This document shows, piece after piece, positions 36,365 through 45,822 of a DNA stretch of 64,000 nucleotides (within the stretch, counting starts at the first letter, position 1; every line of letters starts with the position of its first letter). Below the pieces are notes generated by a model that was not told where the DNA came from, searched no databases, and worked only from the letters and a program-made list of their open reading frames with translations. The translations under genes were made by a program, and so were the position numbers. Source of the DNA: Haemophilus haemolyticus_M (GTDB lineage: Bacteria > Pseudomonadota > Gammaproteobacteria > Enterobacterales > Pasteurellaceae); assembly GCF_003490935.1 (NCBI RefSeq), contig NZ_QQGD01000005.1:1-64000 (forward strand), written 5' to 3'.

Positions 36365-37465
36365 TTATAAACGCATTGGCATAATTACATATTCGCTGCT
36401 GCTGTCTTCGCAGTTTTCAATTAAGCAACTAGAAGAGGCATCAGTTAAGCGCATGCGAACTTGATTGCATTTAAGCGCATTTAAAACATCAAGAATATAG
36501 GTGACATTAAATCCCACTTCTAATTCTTCGCCATTGTAATTGACATCCACGATTTCTTCCGCTTCTTCATGTTCGGTGTTGGAGGCGGTAATTTTTAGTT
36601 GGTTTTCGCTTAAATTTAAACGCACGCTACGCACACGCTCATTCGATAAAATTGATGCGCGAACAAAGGCTTGTTTAAGAATTTCCCAGCTGCCTTCGAC
36701 AATTTTCGTTGCATTACGAGGCAGCACTCGGCGATAGTCAGGGAAACGACCATCAATTAATTTTGATGTAAATACAATGTTTTTTAGATGAATACGTAAA
36801 TTGTTGGTACCGATTTGTAAACGTGCAGGTTCATCGCTTGTTTCTAATAAACGAACCAGTTCTAACACGCCTTTACGCGGTAAAATCACAGAATGATTTT
36901 GTAATTCTTGCTCAAGCGAGATGGTGCAGACTGCAAGTCTATGGCCATCTGTCGCCACTGTACGCAATAAATTGCCTTCTGTTTCAAACTTCATACCATT
37001 TAAGAAATAGCGGGCATCTTGGTTTGCCATGGAAAATTGAGTGGCTTCAATTAAACGGCGCAAGGTATTTTGCGGTAGTTCAAAATCTACTTCAGACTGC
37101 CAATCCGTGAGGTTTGGATATTCTTCTGCAGGTTGAGTTGTAAGTGTAAAACGGCTACGCCCAGATTGTACTAACGCACGGTCTTCTTCAAAAGTAACCG
37201 TGATTTCTGAATCATCAGATAAAGTGCGGCAAATATCTAAGAATTTTTTTGCTGGAATCGTAAAAGTGCCATTTTCAGAAGACGATGAAAGCTGAGTTTG
37301 ACTCGATAATTCGACTTCCAAATCTGTGCCCGTGATAGTCAATCGATTATCTTCAATTTGCAACAGAACGTTGTTTAATACTGGAATATTTGGGCGATTA
37401 CTCAATACGCCACATACTTGCTGCAACGGTTTTAATAAATTTTCTCTTGAAATACTAAATTGCAT
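36365..37465 (-). CDS. dnaN: DnaN, DNA polymerase III beta sliding clamp
   Basis: Sliding clamp of 366 residues beginning MQFSISRENLLKPLQQVCGVLSNRPNIPVLNNVLL and ending in the conserved SSEYVIMPMRL. It forms the dimeric ring that tethers polymerase III and binds clamp-binding motifs of repair proteins such as MutS. It lies 13 bases after dnaA behind GGAG and is cotranscribed with dnaA and recF. Confidence 0.97.
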   Translation of the reverse strand: MQFSISRENLLKPLQQVCGVLSNRPNIPVLNNVLLQIEDNRLTITGTDLEVELSSQTQLSSSSENGTFTIPAKKFLDICRTLSDDSEITVTFEEDRALVQSGRSRFTLTTQPAEEYPNLTDWQSEVDFELPQNTLRRLIEATQFSMANQDARYFLNGMKFETEGNLLRTVATDGHRLAVCTISLEQELQNHSVILPRKGVLELVRLLETSDEPARLQIGTNNLRIHLKNIVFTSKLIDGRFPDYRRVLPRNATKIVEGSWEILKQAFVRASILSNERVRSVRLNLSENQLKITASNTEHEEAEEIVDVNYNGEELEVGFNVTYILDVLNALKCNQVRMRLTDASSSCLIENCEDSSSEYVIMPMRL

Positions 37466-37478
37466 TGCGTTCTCCTTT

Positions 37479-38843
37479 TTATGCGGACAAAGTGCGGATT
37501 AAATTCGCCCAATCTTCTTGAATGCTATTGTCTTGCTCGCGGAATTTTGGTACTTCGCGGCAAGCGTTTAATACGGTCGTATGATCACGGTCAAATGCGC
37601 GACCAATTTCAGGCAAACTGCGGTTTGTTAATTCTTTTGCTAATGCCATGGCAATTTGGCGAGGACGAGTCACTGAACGCGCACGACTTTTTGATTTTAA
37701 ATCTGAAACCTTAATTCGATAATATTCAGCCACTACCTTTTGAATGTTTTCAATGGTAACCAAGCGTTCTTGAAGAGCCAAAATATCTTTTAAGGTGTCA
37801 CGCACGAAATCAATATCAATGTCACCGCCTTTGAAGTCTTGCATTGCTTTCACGCGATTTAACGCCCCTTCGAGTTCACGCACGTTGGTACGCAAGCGTT
37901 GAGCAATGAAGAAAGCGACTTCTTCTGGCAAGTTCATATTATGTTCTTCCGCCTTTTTCAATAAAATCGCTACACGCGTTTCAAGATCGGGCGGCTCAAT
38001 GGCTGTTGTTAAGCCCCAGCCAAAACGTGATTTTAAACGTTCTTCAATTTTTTCAATTTCTTTAGGATAACGATCTGATGTTAAGATGATTTGGCGACCC
38101 GTTTCAAATAAGTTATTGAATATATGGAAAAATTCTTCTTGAGTTTTTTCTTTTTCAGCGAAAAATTGAATATCATCCACTAAAAGCGCATCGAGAGAAC
38201 GATAGAATTTTTTGAACTGATCCATTTTATTATCACGCACTGCTTTTACCATATGTTGCATAAAGTTATTTGCGTGAATATAAAGCACACGCGCATTCGG
38301 TTTATTGGCTAAAATGCCGTTGCCAATCGCGTGTAACAAGTGGGTTTTACCTAAGCCAGTACCACCATATAAAAAGAAAGGATTGGCCGAAGGTTCGCCT
38401 GGCGCTTGAGCAAGTTTTTGACCGACTGCGCGTGCGAGTTGGTTCGATTTACCTTCAACAAAGTTATCAAATAAGTGTTTAGTATTTAGATGCGATTCAA
38501 ATTTTACTGAAGCACTAGATTCAGCTTGAAAATCTGCCGCACTTTCTGTTTTAGGCGTGCCACTTGGTGCACTGTCCACTACTTTGGGTGCAGGCTTGAC
38601 CCCTTCTTTTAAAGAAATACGCAGTTCAGGATTTTGTGCAAGTGTTTGACAAATTTGCTGGATTTGTGCGAGATAATGAGTTTCCACCCAACCTTTCACA
38701 AACATATTAGAAGCATATAAAACAATGTGGTTATCCGCTACCACATCAGCCTGTAAAGGACGAAGCCAAGTGCTAAGATCGCTGGCTGAAACTTGATCTT
38801 GAAGTTGTAACAGGCAACTTTGCCAAAGATTTGAGAGATTCAC
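37479..38843 (-). CDS. dnaA: DnaA, chromosomal replication initiator
   Basis: A 454-residue initiator. Domain I is at 1-80, followed by a variable linker and the AAA+ domain with Walker A GGTGLGKTH near 162 and Walker B LLVDDIQF. The domain IV helix-turn-helix ends RPRQIAMALAKELTNRSLPEIG, then FDRDHTTV. It binds DnaA boxes at oriC and opens the duplex. I see no cluster of TTATCCACA boxes in the 190 bases upstream, so oriC is probably elsewhere. AGGATC precedes the start, and an uptake signal lies near 38876. Confidence 0.97.
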   Translation of the reverse strand: MNLSNLWQSCLLQLQDQVSASDLSTWLRPLQADVVADNHIVLYASNMFVKGWVETHYLAQIQQICQTLAQNPELRISLKEGVKPAPKVVDSAPSGTPKTESAADFQAESSASVKFESHLNTKHLFDNFVEGKSNQLARAVGQKLAQAPGEPSANPFFLYGGTGLGKTHLLHAIGNGILANKPNARVLYIHANNFMQHMVKAVRDNKMDQFKKFYRSLDALLVDDIQFFAEKEKTQEEFFHIFNNLFETGRQIILTSDRYPKEIEKIEERLKSRFGWGLTTAIEPPDLETRVAILLKKAEEHNMNLPEEVAFFIAQRLRTNVRELEGALNRVKAMQDFKGGDIDIDFVRDTLKDILALQERLVTIENIQKVVAEYYRIKVSDLKSKSRARSVTRPRQIAMALAKELTNRSLPEIGRAFDRDHTTVLNACREVPKFREQDNSIQEDWANLIRTLSA

Positions 38844-38975
38844 AAAAGGATCCTTGTTGTTTTTGTAATAGAGAAAAGTGCGGTAAAAATTGGTAGAGAT
38901 TTTACAATAAATGCGTGGAAAGATCTTCTAAAAAAATCCAAGTTTGGTTTTTCACTTAACCAGATTATAGAACAG

Positions 38976-39028
38976 AAAAAGATGCGCCAGTAAGGTATAG
39001 ATATAGCATGTCTAGTCCATCTGGCGCA
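38976..39028 (-). terminator. Terminator after tbpA
   Basis: On the minus strand TGCGCCAG (39028-39021) pairs with CTGGCGCA (38990-38983) across a 30-base loop, followed by TCTTTTT. It separates tbpA from dnaA. The long loop makes it less certain than a compact hairpin. Confidence 0.7.
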
Positions 39029-39035
39029 CTTTAAT

Positions 39036-41726
39036 TTAGAATTTCATTTCTAATGTTAAGGTATAGTTTCGTCCTGGTGCTGCGTAGCGAGTATAGTTAC
39101 CAACATTTTGATGTTGATTGATCGCTCCTAGTGCACTTTGGCGTACAGCTTCCCAAGTGACATAACGATAGTTGAATAAATTATATATCCCTAATCGAAG
39201 CATAATATTTTTATTCACCATGTAATAACCTGATACATCTAAGGTATGCCATGCCCGAGTAAGTTTTTTTGTTGATTTTACATCCCTTGAATTGCTACCC
39301 AATGCACGTTGTCCTAGCAATTCACTTTGAGATTTTGCTTTTGATTGGGTAAAGATAGCATTTACTCCCCAAGTATTACTTGGATGATCATAGCCTAAAC
39401 CAAAGATATAACGGTTGGGTTGAATAGCGTCAAATAAATAACTGCTTACGGAGGCTAAACCAGCATTGATTTTTTGATCTTTAACTTTTACTCGGTTATA
39501 AGCAAATGTTGCATACCAACCGTAGGGAATACGTTTCCATAAACCATTAAAATCTAATTGCGCAGTTATATTTATGCCAACTAATTTGGCATTTTGTGCA
39601 TTATGATATCCATAATTGCCCTTTCCAACTCCATTTTTATTAAGTTCTTCAGCAAAGGCGATAAGATTTCGATAAGCATTACTAAAATGACTGATCTCAA
39701 TATTACCAAAGTCCCCTTTTAGAGCGATACCAAACTCTTGGTTACGAGATGTTTCAGGCTTAAATTTACCTACATAAACATCGGTATTATTGCCACCATA
39801 CCGCCATCCATACATTTCAGCAAAACTAGGATTTCTAAATCCAGTAGAAAGTCGATAAGAAAGATCAAGCCATTCGGTTGGTTTTATGACAATACCAGTA
39901 TTCCAAGAGAAATTTTTAAATTTACCAACACTAATAGTTGATTCATTAGCTTTTGTACGAGATACGTCATACCGAATACCTAAACCTAAATCAACGTATT
40001 TCCCTAATGCCATATTATTGCGTGCTGCAAAATAATAATTTTTCCCTTTAATTAATCGAGCTTTACAGTCTCTGTAATTAGAGGAGTTACCTTGATAATC
40101 ACAAAAATCTTGTCCTGCAAAATATGCATTTGGTTTTGGATATAAGTAAGGTTGTGAGGATAAACCATTTCTTCTTGTTTCACCAGCTTGCTCTGAAATA
40201 CTATTTGCCGTAGCGATAACACGTCGAGTTAAATAATCTTTGTGCTGAAGCGTTGAAGTAAAGTCATCAAAACCAAGATTGAAGACAATTTGGTGAGTAA
40301 GCCAATTTTGTTGAATTTTTTTCTCTAAATCCAATTGCAACATGTTGTGTTTTTCTTTATAAACATTTCTATCAGAATGATAGTATGAATAAGGTTTATC
40401 AAGTGTTGGGCGGCAATTCTTACTTGGATTAGGATAAAGACTGCAATGCGTATGTTGCATATAACTGTCAAGTATGATGTTTTGTTGATTAGCACTTAAC
40501 ACTGCTTTGTCAATGATTCCAGCTTTGTTCTTATTTTCGTAAATATATTCAATACCTACACGCTGTTTTCTATGGTGTTCATCGAAATAAAGCCCACTCG
40601 CATATTTAACGCCTCGGCCATCATCAATATGTTGATATGCACCATAATCTTGCATTGGATAAAAAGAACGACTGCTTAAATCCCTTCCTTCTGTTGGGCT
40701 TAAATAAGCTGGAAATGTCATATCTCGGGTATCAAATTTTTGTTGTGTGAATTCAAAAATACCACCGATATAGTGTTGTTCAGAAAAATGATAACCGCCT
40801 CTTAAAAACCAAGATTGGCTTTCATATTTCATTGGATTAGGTTTGATACGGTTAGCCCCCGTATAATCTGAAACACTTACAGTTTCTCTTTGGGAGGATA
40901 AAGTCGCAGGTGGTTTGGCTGAGGTTTTGCAATTGTTATAACCATTTGGACACTCATTTTCCATCACAAAGTACCCCGAAGATGTATCTGTTTTAGCGAT
41001 TAATCGATCATAACTTTGTACGCCTTTTAATGCGTCTGGATGGATTTGTGTTTCTACTGAATTTCGTTGAGTGTAAATAGCGACCCCTTCAAATCCCCCT
41101 TGTTTTCCAGCTACAGCTAAAGAATGGGTAAAGCCTTTATTTTTGCTTGAATAAGCATTTTTAGTTTGAATTCCCCATGATTTGTCTCCTTCTAAGATAT
41201 CGGCTGCTGATTTGCTTTGAAATGTTACAGAACCAGCTAGTGCTCCATTACCATACTCAGAAGAACTGCCCCCTTTGCTTATTTCGACAGCTTTTACATT
41301 TTCATATTCAATTTCATTAATTGCACCAGTGCCAGAATATCCTGAACGAGCAACTAAAGGGCTCTGTACTACATAAGATTGCGTTTGAGGTAAACCATCT
41401 ACTAATAAAGCAACTCTATTTCTGTCCATACCACGAATAGAATACCCAGAGCTTGCACCGCGGCCTTGTTCGACAACTGAAATGCCTGGATCATAGCGAG
41501 TTAGATCTCGAATGTTTAATACTTGTTCTCGGCTAATACTTTCGCTAGTTTTGATAATTTTTCCGAGGCCTGTTACTTCATTATCTTTACGATCTCTTAC
41601 TTTTTCTGCAGTGACTGATATAGTTTCCAATTCAGTGTCTTTCGTACTTTTAGTTTCTGCTTTTGCATAGTGTGAAATTAAAATGCAAGAGAGCATGCTT
41701 AAGCAAAAATAGGATTTTTTAGTCAT
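39036..41726 (-). CDS. tbpA: TbpA, TonB-dependent transferrin-binding protein
   Basis: Outer membrane iron gate of 896 residues with signal peptide MTKKSYFCLSMLSCILISHYAKA and TonB box ETISVTA. The plug domain has NIRDLTRYDPGISVVEQGRGA and GYSIRGMDRNRVALLVDGL, and a 22-strand barrel ends in LTLEMKF with terminal Phe. It strips iron from host transferrin with help from TbpB and TonB. The start at 41726 follows GAGAGGAAC; an in-frame upstream codon would lose the signal peptide. It lies 13 bases after tbpB in one transcript. Confidence 0.95.
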   Translation of the reverse strand: MTKKSYFCLSMLSCILISHYAKAETKSTKDTELETISVTAEKVRDRKDNEVTGLGKIIKTSESISREQVLNIRDLTRYDPGISVVEQGRGASSGYSIRGMDRNRVALLVDGLPQTQSYVVQSPLVARSGYSGTGAINEIEYENVKAVEISKGGSSSEYGNGALAGSVTFQSKSAADILEGDKSWGIQTKNAYSSKNKGFTHSLAVAGKQGGFEGVAIYTQRNSVETQIHPDALKGVQSYDRLIAKTDTSSGYFVMENECPNGYNNCKTSAKPPATLSSQRETVSVSDYTGANRIKPNPMKYESQSWFLRGGYHFSEQHYIGGIFEFTQQKFDTRDMTFPAYLSPTEGRDLSSRSFYPMQDYGAYQHIDDGRGVKYASGLYFDEHHRKQRVGIEYIYENKNKAGIIDKAVLSANQQNIILDSYMQHTHCSLYPNPSKNCRPTLDKPYSYYHSDRNVYKEKHNMLQLDLEKKIQQNWLTHQIVFNLGFDDFTSTLQHKDYLTRRVIATANSISEQAGETRRNGLSSQPYLYPKPNAYFAGQDFCDYQGNSSNYRDCKARLIKGKNYYFAARNNMALGKYVDLGLGIRYDVSRTKANESTISVGKFKNFSWNTGIVIKPTEWLDLSYRLSTGFRNPSFAEMYGWRYGGNNTDVYVGKFKPETSRNQEFGIALKGDFGNIEISHFSNAYRNLIAFAEELNKNGVGKGNYGYHNAQNAKLVGINITAQLDFNGLWKRIPYGWYATFAYNRVKVKDQKINAGLASVSSYLFDAIQPNRYIFGLGYDHPSNTWGVNAIFTQSKAKSQSELLGQRALGSNSRDVKSTKKLTRAWHTLDVSGYYMVNKNIMLRLGIYNLFNYRYVTWEAVRQSALGAINQHQNVGNYTRYAAPGRNYTLTLEMKF

Positions 41727-41739
41727 TTTCAGTTCCTCT

Positions 41740-43590
41740 CTATTTTGTTTTTTCGATTTGATGTTTAGCACCAAAGACAACTGCCGCTCTTGCATTTTCT
41801 GAATTGGATGATGGGGCTGCGATTGAGGAATTTTCAGAATTTGTAGTTGCAGTATTTTTTCCGTTATAGGTGAAGTATCCTCCTAATTCAGAAGCATGAG
41901 GTCCATAAAATGCACCATTAACATCAGTTGTAATATTAATTGGGGCATTTTGAGTTTGACTGTTTTTACCATCTATTACTAAATCTTTTGCAGTTGCTGT
42001 ACCAGTGAAGGCATTACCACTATTTTTAAAGGTAGCATCAATGTTAAAAACGGTATTTTGCGTGTCTGCACGTTTTAACTCACCTTTTAATGTTTTATTG
42101 TCAAAATTAACATCAAAATCAGAAACACCACTTTTATCTCGTTGTTTATCCCCTGTGGTGGAGTAAGATGTCGTACCATCACTAATATAACCAAACCAAC
42201 TACCATGATATTTTGCACTTCCTTGTTTAGGTATTTCGGCATTGGCAGTACGATGGCCTAACAAAAATTGGTGGTATTGTTTTGTTTGATCTGTGTTGTT
42301 CTTATCTTTGGTAGGTTTATCCTCATAATACATACCAAATTTTACATAGTTTAGATTATTACAACATGCTTCCACTTTATAGCTTTTATTTCCAATATCC
42401 TGATGTTTACTCGTTACGAAGTCACCTGTATTTTCAGGTAAAAGTGGAATAGGATAATTATCAATTAAAAGGTAATCAGCTTCACCAAAACTTGGTATAT
42501 CTTTCGTGATAAAGTTGGTGGCATCAGTTGTTTTAGTAGAGAAAGTAGTTAGTTTGCCATCAATTAAGGTTTCTTTGGATAATTTTGGGTTTTCTGGCGT
42601 TTCTTTGGCACTAAATACCCCAAAAACTCGTTTATCATCAGCTAAGAATTTACCCCCTAATTCTTCACCGTTAGGCCCATAAAAACCACCTTCTAAGACT
42701 CCCTCACGGGTAAAGGGATGTTTTTCAGAATCTTTTTGGGTTGGATTTACTTTACCTCTGAATCTATTACTATAAATATCGGCATTAATATCATAGAGCT
42801 TTTCCTTTTTATATTCTTGAATATTATTTTTGCTTTGGGTATAAAACAGTTCACCTGTCAGTTTTTTAGTCCCAAAATCTGCATTAAATTCACTCACAAG
42901 CCCTTTTTCTCTCCCCTCATTATTTTCAACTTCTAAAGCCATATCGCTAGTCGTTGCACTACGTCTAGAATAAGCTTGACCGCCGCCAGAATTTCTTAAC
43001 AATTCATAATTCTTGCCTTTTTGAGTCGCAGTAATAAAATCCCAAGTCCCTTTATATTTAGCTACGCCATTTACAGGCAACGTAGAGGCAACTTGATTGC
43101 CAAAGTAATACGCATATCCATAGTAACCTGAATAAAACTTGTTATTTGGTAAATCTCTTAGACTCCACGATGGAATATAATAAAGACCCGAATATACATA
43201 TCGCTGCCCATGATGATTTTCTGTTGTATTTGTTGCCAAAGGTTCCTCAATTGAGCCAATTGGGGCATCCCCGTTTGTATTGTTATTTTCAATATCCTTT
43301 GCTATTGAGGAAAGCTCTGTTAAAACAACATAATCATTCAATAAGCTTGGTTCTTTGCTTGCTTTAAAATGCATATTTTGCGCAACTAACTTCATTCCTC
43401 CTCCTAAAGAAGGAATGAACAACTGATCTAAATTAGATTTTGTTCTTGAATTTGAAGTGTCGTCTTGATAATTCGGTTTAGAAGAGGAGGTATTAGAGAC
43501 GTTATCTACATCAAAAGAACCACCTCCCCCTGCGCTACAGGCACTTAATAAAAAGGAAAGTCCACCAGTGATAAGAGAAACAGATTTCAT
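41740..43590 (-). CDS. tbpB: TbpB, transferrin-binding surface lipoprotein
   Basis: A 616-residue surface lipoprotein with signal MKSVSLITGGLSFLLSAC, lipidated at Cys18, followed by a glycine-rich anchor SAGGGGSF. Two repeated lobes are visible: GGFYGPNGEELGGKF in the N-lobe and GAFYGPHASELGGYF in the C-lobe, each closing a handle-plus-barrel unit. It captures iron-loaded transferrin for TbpA. The Fur-type operator immediately upstream and the divergent slam gene fit iron-repressed expression and Slam-dependent surface display. Confidence 0.95.
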   Translation of the reverse strand: MKSVSLITGGLSFLLSACSAGGGGSFDVDNVSNTSSSKPNYQDDTSNSRTKSNLDQLFIPSLGGGMKLVAQNMHFKASKEPSLLNDYVVLTELSSIAKDIENNNTNGDAPIGSIEEPLATNTTENHHGQRYVYSGLYYIPSWSLRDLPNNKFYSGYYGYAYYFGNQVASTLPVNGVAKYKGTWDFITATQKGKNYELLRNSGGGQAYSRRSATTSDMALEVENNEGREKGLVSEFNADFGTKKLTGELFYTQSKNNIQEYKKEKLYDINADIYSNRFRGKVNPTQKDSEKHPFTREGVLEGGFYGPNGEELGGKFLADDKRVFGVFSAKETPENPKLSKETLIDGKLTTFSTKTTDATNFITKDIPSFGEADYLLIDNYPIPLLPENTGDFVTSKHQDIGNKSYKVEACCNNLNYVKFGMYYEDKPTKDKNNTDQTKQYHQFLLGHRTANAEIPKQGSAKYHGSWFGYISDGTTSYSTTGDKQRDKSGVSDFDVNFDNKTLKGELKRADTQNTVFNIDATFKNSGNAFTGTATAKDLVIDGKNSQTQNAPINITTDVNGAFYGPHASELGGYFTYNGKNTATTNSENSSIAAPSSNSENARAAVVFGAKHQIEKTK

Positions 43591-43614
43591 AGAATTATAC
43601 CCTTGTATTCAAAT

Positions 43615-43657
43615 AATAATTATTCGCATTATCGTTCCTTTTCTGTAATAATGTCAA
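43615..43657 (-). promoter_or_regulatory. tbpB promoter with Fur-type operator
   Basis: Minus strand: -35 TTGACA at 43657-43652, an 18-base spacer and -10 GATAAT at 43633-43628. The 19 bases from that -10 onward, GATAATGCGAATAATTATT (43633-43615), match the Fur consensus at 15 of 19 positions by my count. A repressor there would block tbpB and could also affect the divergent slam. Confidence 0.8.
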
Positions 43658-43687
43658 CTCAGAGTTTCTTAAGAATATGGATAAAAT

Positions 43688-45130
43688 ATGAAAAATTGTA
43701 TAAAACAGGTTTCCTTCCTATCATTAATGGGCTTATCGTTAACGAATGTAGTTTGGGCAGAAGTTGCACGTCCTAAAAATGATACATTGACAAATACGAT
43801 TCAAAGTGCGGAATTAAAAACTTCATCCTTTTCTTCTATGCCCCAAGAGATTTCAAATAGGCATATTATTTCTCTATCCAAAAGCCAATTAGCGAACCAT
43901 CCAAGACTTGTTTTGCGTGGGTTAATTCTTGCTTTATATCAAAATAACACTCAGGCAGTTCAACTGTTATTACCACTATATAAACAATTTCCTCAGCAAG
44001 ATAATTTCTTACTAACTTGGGCAAAGGCTATTGAAACTCGTGAACAAGGTGATTTAACTCAATCTATTGCTTATTATCGTGAATTATTCGCTCGAGACGC
44101 ATCTTTACTACCTTTACGCTATCAATTAGCTCAAGCCCTATTTTTTAACTATGAAAATGAATCTGCCAAAATTCAATTTGAAAAATTACGTACAGAGGTA
44201 GATGATGAAAAATTTTTAGGTGTTATTGATCAGTATCTTTTAACACTAAATCAGCGGAATCAATGGATATGGCAAGTAGGATTAAATTTTTTAAATGACG
44301 ATAATTTGAATAATGCTCCAAAAAGTGGCACAAAAATTGGTAATTGGACCGCTTGGAAAAAAGAAAGTGGGCAGGGGGTAGGGTATTCTTTATCAGTAGA
44401 AAAAAAATGGCCATGGGCTCATCATTTTTTTAGTAAAACTATGTTTAATGGGAATGGAAAATATTATTGGGATAATAAAAAATACAATGAGGCTACTTTG
44501 CGTATAGGTGGTGGTTTAGGCTATCAAACTGCCTCAGTTGAAGTCTCGTTGATTCCTTTTAAAGAAAAACGTTGGTATGCAGGCGGTAGCTCTGGAACGA
44601 ATACAATGAAGCAATATGCGGATAAATTAGGTATTCGTTTAGAAATGGTAGATTGGCTAAGTAAAACTTGGCAAATTTCTACCGCACTTGAGTATGGAAA
44701 ATCTCGTTATAAAATCCGAAAACATTTAGATGGTAATTATTATTTCGTTTCATCAACATTATTTTATTTACCTAAAAGCACCCAATTTTGGTTTGTTGGC
44801 ATGGATTTTCATCGAGAAAATACACAAGCATTAGATAATGCTTATCAACAAAAGACATTGAGACTTGGTTGGGGGCAGGATTGGTCTCATGGTATTTCAT
44901 CACGTTTTACTTTTAGTTATGCTAATCGAGTGTACAGAGAGAAAGATTTTATTGGTATACAGCAAAAAAATCGCGAATATACAACCACAATTACTTTATG
45001 GCATCGAAATATACATTTTATGGGGCTAACACCCAAATTATCGTGGGATTATCAAAAATCCACCAGTAATCATGCTTTTTATCGTTATGATAAAAATAGA
45101 ATTTATCTCGAAGTTGGAAAAACATTTTAA
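43688..45130 (+). CDS. Slam, surface lipoprotein assembly modulator
   Basis: A 480-residue outer membrane protein with a signal peptide ending near VVWA. The N-terminal periplasmic domain is TPR-like (about 60-180: VLRGLILALYQNNTQAVQLLLPLYKQFPQQDNF), and a 14-strand barrel (DUF560) ends in YLEVGKTF. Slam proteins move lipoproteins such as TbpB across the outer membrane. Position next to tbpB and a shared divergent control region make TbpB the likely client. The sequence is AT-rich like tbp. Bases 45131-45239 after it are AT-rich with no feature I can support. Confidence 0.9.
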   Translation: MKNCIKQVSFLSLMGLSLTNVVWAEVARPKNDTLTNTIQSAELKTSSFSSMPQEISNRHIISLSKSQLANHPRLVLRGLILALYQNNTQAVQLLLPLYKQFPQQDNFLLTWAKAIETREQGDLTQSIAYYRELFARDASLLPLRYQLAQALFFNYENESAKIQFEKLRTEVDDEKFLGVIDQYLLTLNQRNQWIWQVGLNFLNDDNLNNAPKSGTKIGNWTAWKKESGQGVGYSLSVEKKWPWAHHFFSKTMFNGNGKYYWDNKKYNEATLRIGGGLGYQTASVEVSLIPFKEKRWYAGGSSGTNTMKQYADKLGIRLEMVDWLSKTWQISTALEYGKSRYKIRKHLDGNYYFVSSTLFYLPKSTQFWFVGMDFHRENTQALDNAYQQKTLRLGWGQDWSHGISSRFTFSYANRVYREKDFIGIQQKNREYTTTITLWHRNIHFMGLTPKLSWDYQKSTSNHAFYRYDKNRIYLEVGKTF

Positions 45131-45239
45131 GGTTGAAAAGTTGTAAACTAACTGTTGAGTTATCTCTAACATTGTCAAAGTGCATACACTATATTTTAAA
45201 TATTAATTTGATATTTTTTAAAAAATTTCCGTTTCTTAT

Positions 45240-45268
45240 TTGACGAACGCGTATTTTATGATTAAAAT
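45240..45268 (+). promoter_or_regulatory. rpmH promoter
   Basis: -35 TTGACG (45240-45245), a 17-base spacer and -10 TAAAAT (45263-45268). Transcription would start about 40 bases before the rpmH ATG. Confidence 0.7.
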
Positions 45269-45315
45269 TATGCTCTATTTTTATTAACTCATAATCTGGA
45301 TTTAGGTAGATTACA

Positions 45316-45450
45316 ATGAAACGTACATTTCAACCTTCTGTATTAAAACGTAGTCGTACTCACGGTTTCCGTGCTCGTATGGCAACTAAAAATGGCCGTC
45401 AAGTTTTAGCGCGTCGTCGTGCTAAAGGTCGTAAAAGTTTATCTGCATAA
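45316..45450 (+). CDS. rpmH: 50S ribosomal protein L34
   Basis: A 44-residue, highly basic protein [20 protein letters not shown] followed by [20 protein letters not shown], the universal L34 sequence. It leads the conserved rpmH-rnpA-yidD-yidC-mnmE run. In many bacteria rpmH is divergent from dnaA; here tbpA, tbpB and slam separate them. Confidence 0.97.
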
Positions 45451-45462
45451 TCACCGTTCTTA

Positions 45463-45822
45463 GTGGTTAAGCTGAACTTTTCAAGGGAGTTACGTTTGTT
45501 AACTCCCGTTCAATTCAAAAATGTCTTCGAACAACCGTTCAGAGCTAGCACTCCAGAAATAACCATTCTTGCCAGAAAAAATAATCTTGAGCATCCTCGC
45601 TTAGGTTTGACAGTCGCTAAAAAACATTTAAAACGAGCTCATGATCGTAATCGTATTAAACGCTTAGTGCGAGAAAGTTTTCGTTTATCGCAACATCGTT
45701 TACCAGCATGTGATTTTGTTTTTGTTGCAAAAGGTGGTATTGGTAAGCTTGATAATAGCTCTTTTGTGCAAATCTTAGAAAAATTATGGCAACGACACAT
45801 TCGTTTGGTGCAAAAATCTTAA
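45463..45822 (+). CDS. rnpA: RNase P protein component
   Basis: A 119-residue basic protein that assists the RNase P RNA in 5' processing of tRNA precursors. The signature RNRIKRLVRESFR lies at about 62-74 with LGLTVAKKHLKRAHD before it. The start is a GTG at 45463, 12 bases after rpmH; a later start is possible but would trim the conserved N-terminus. It overlaps yidD by 37 bases in another frame, as is usual for this pair. Confidence 0.95.
   Translation: MVKLNFSRELRLLTPVQFKNVFEQPFRASTPEITILARKNNLEHPRLGLTVAKKHLKRAHDRNRIKRLVRESFRLSQHRLPACDFVFVAKGGIGKLDNSSFVQILEKLWQRHIRLVQKS

Noticed and set aside
38844..39035. Possible oriC next to dnaA
   Set aside because: No cluster of TTATCCACA boxes or 13-mer AT repeats was seen; the gap holds a tbpA terminator, an uptake signal and the dnaA promoter region.
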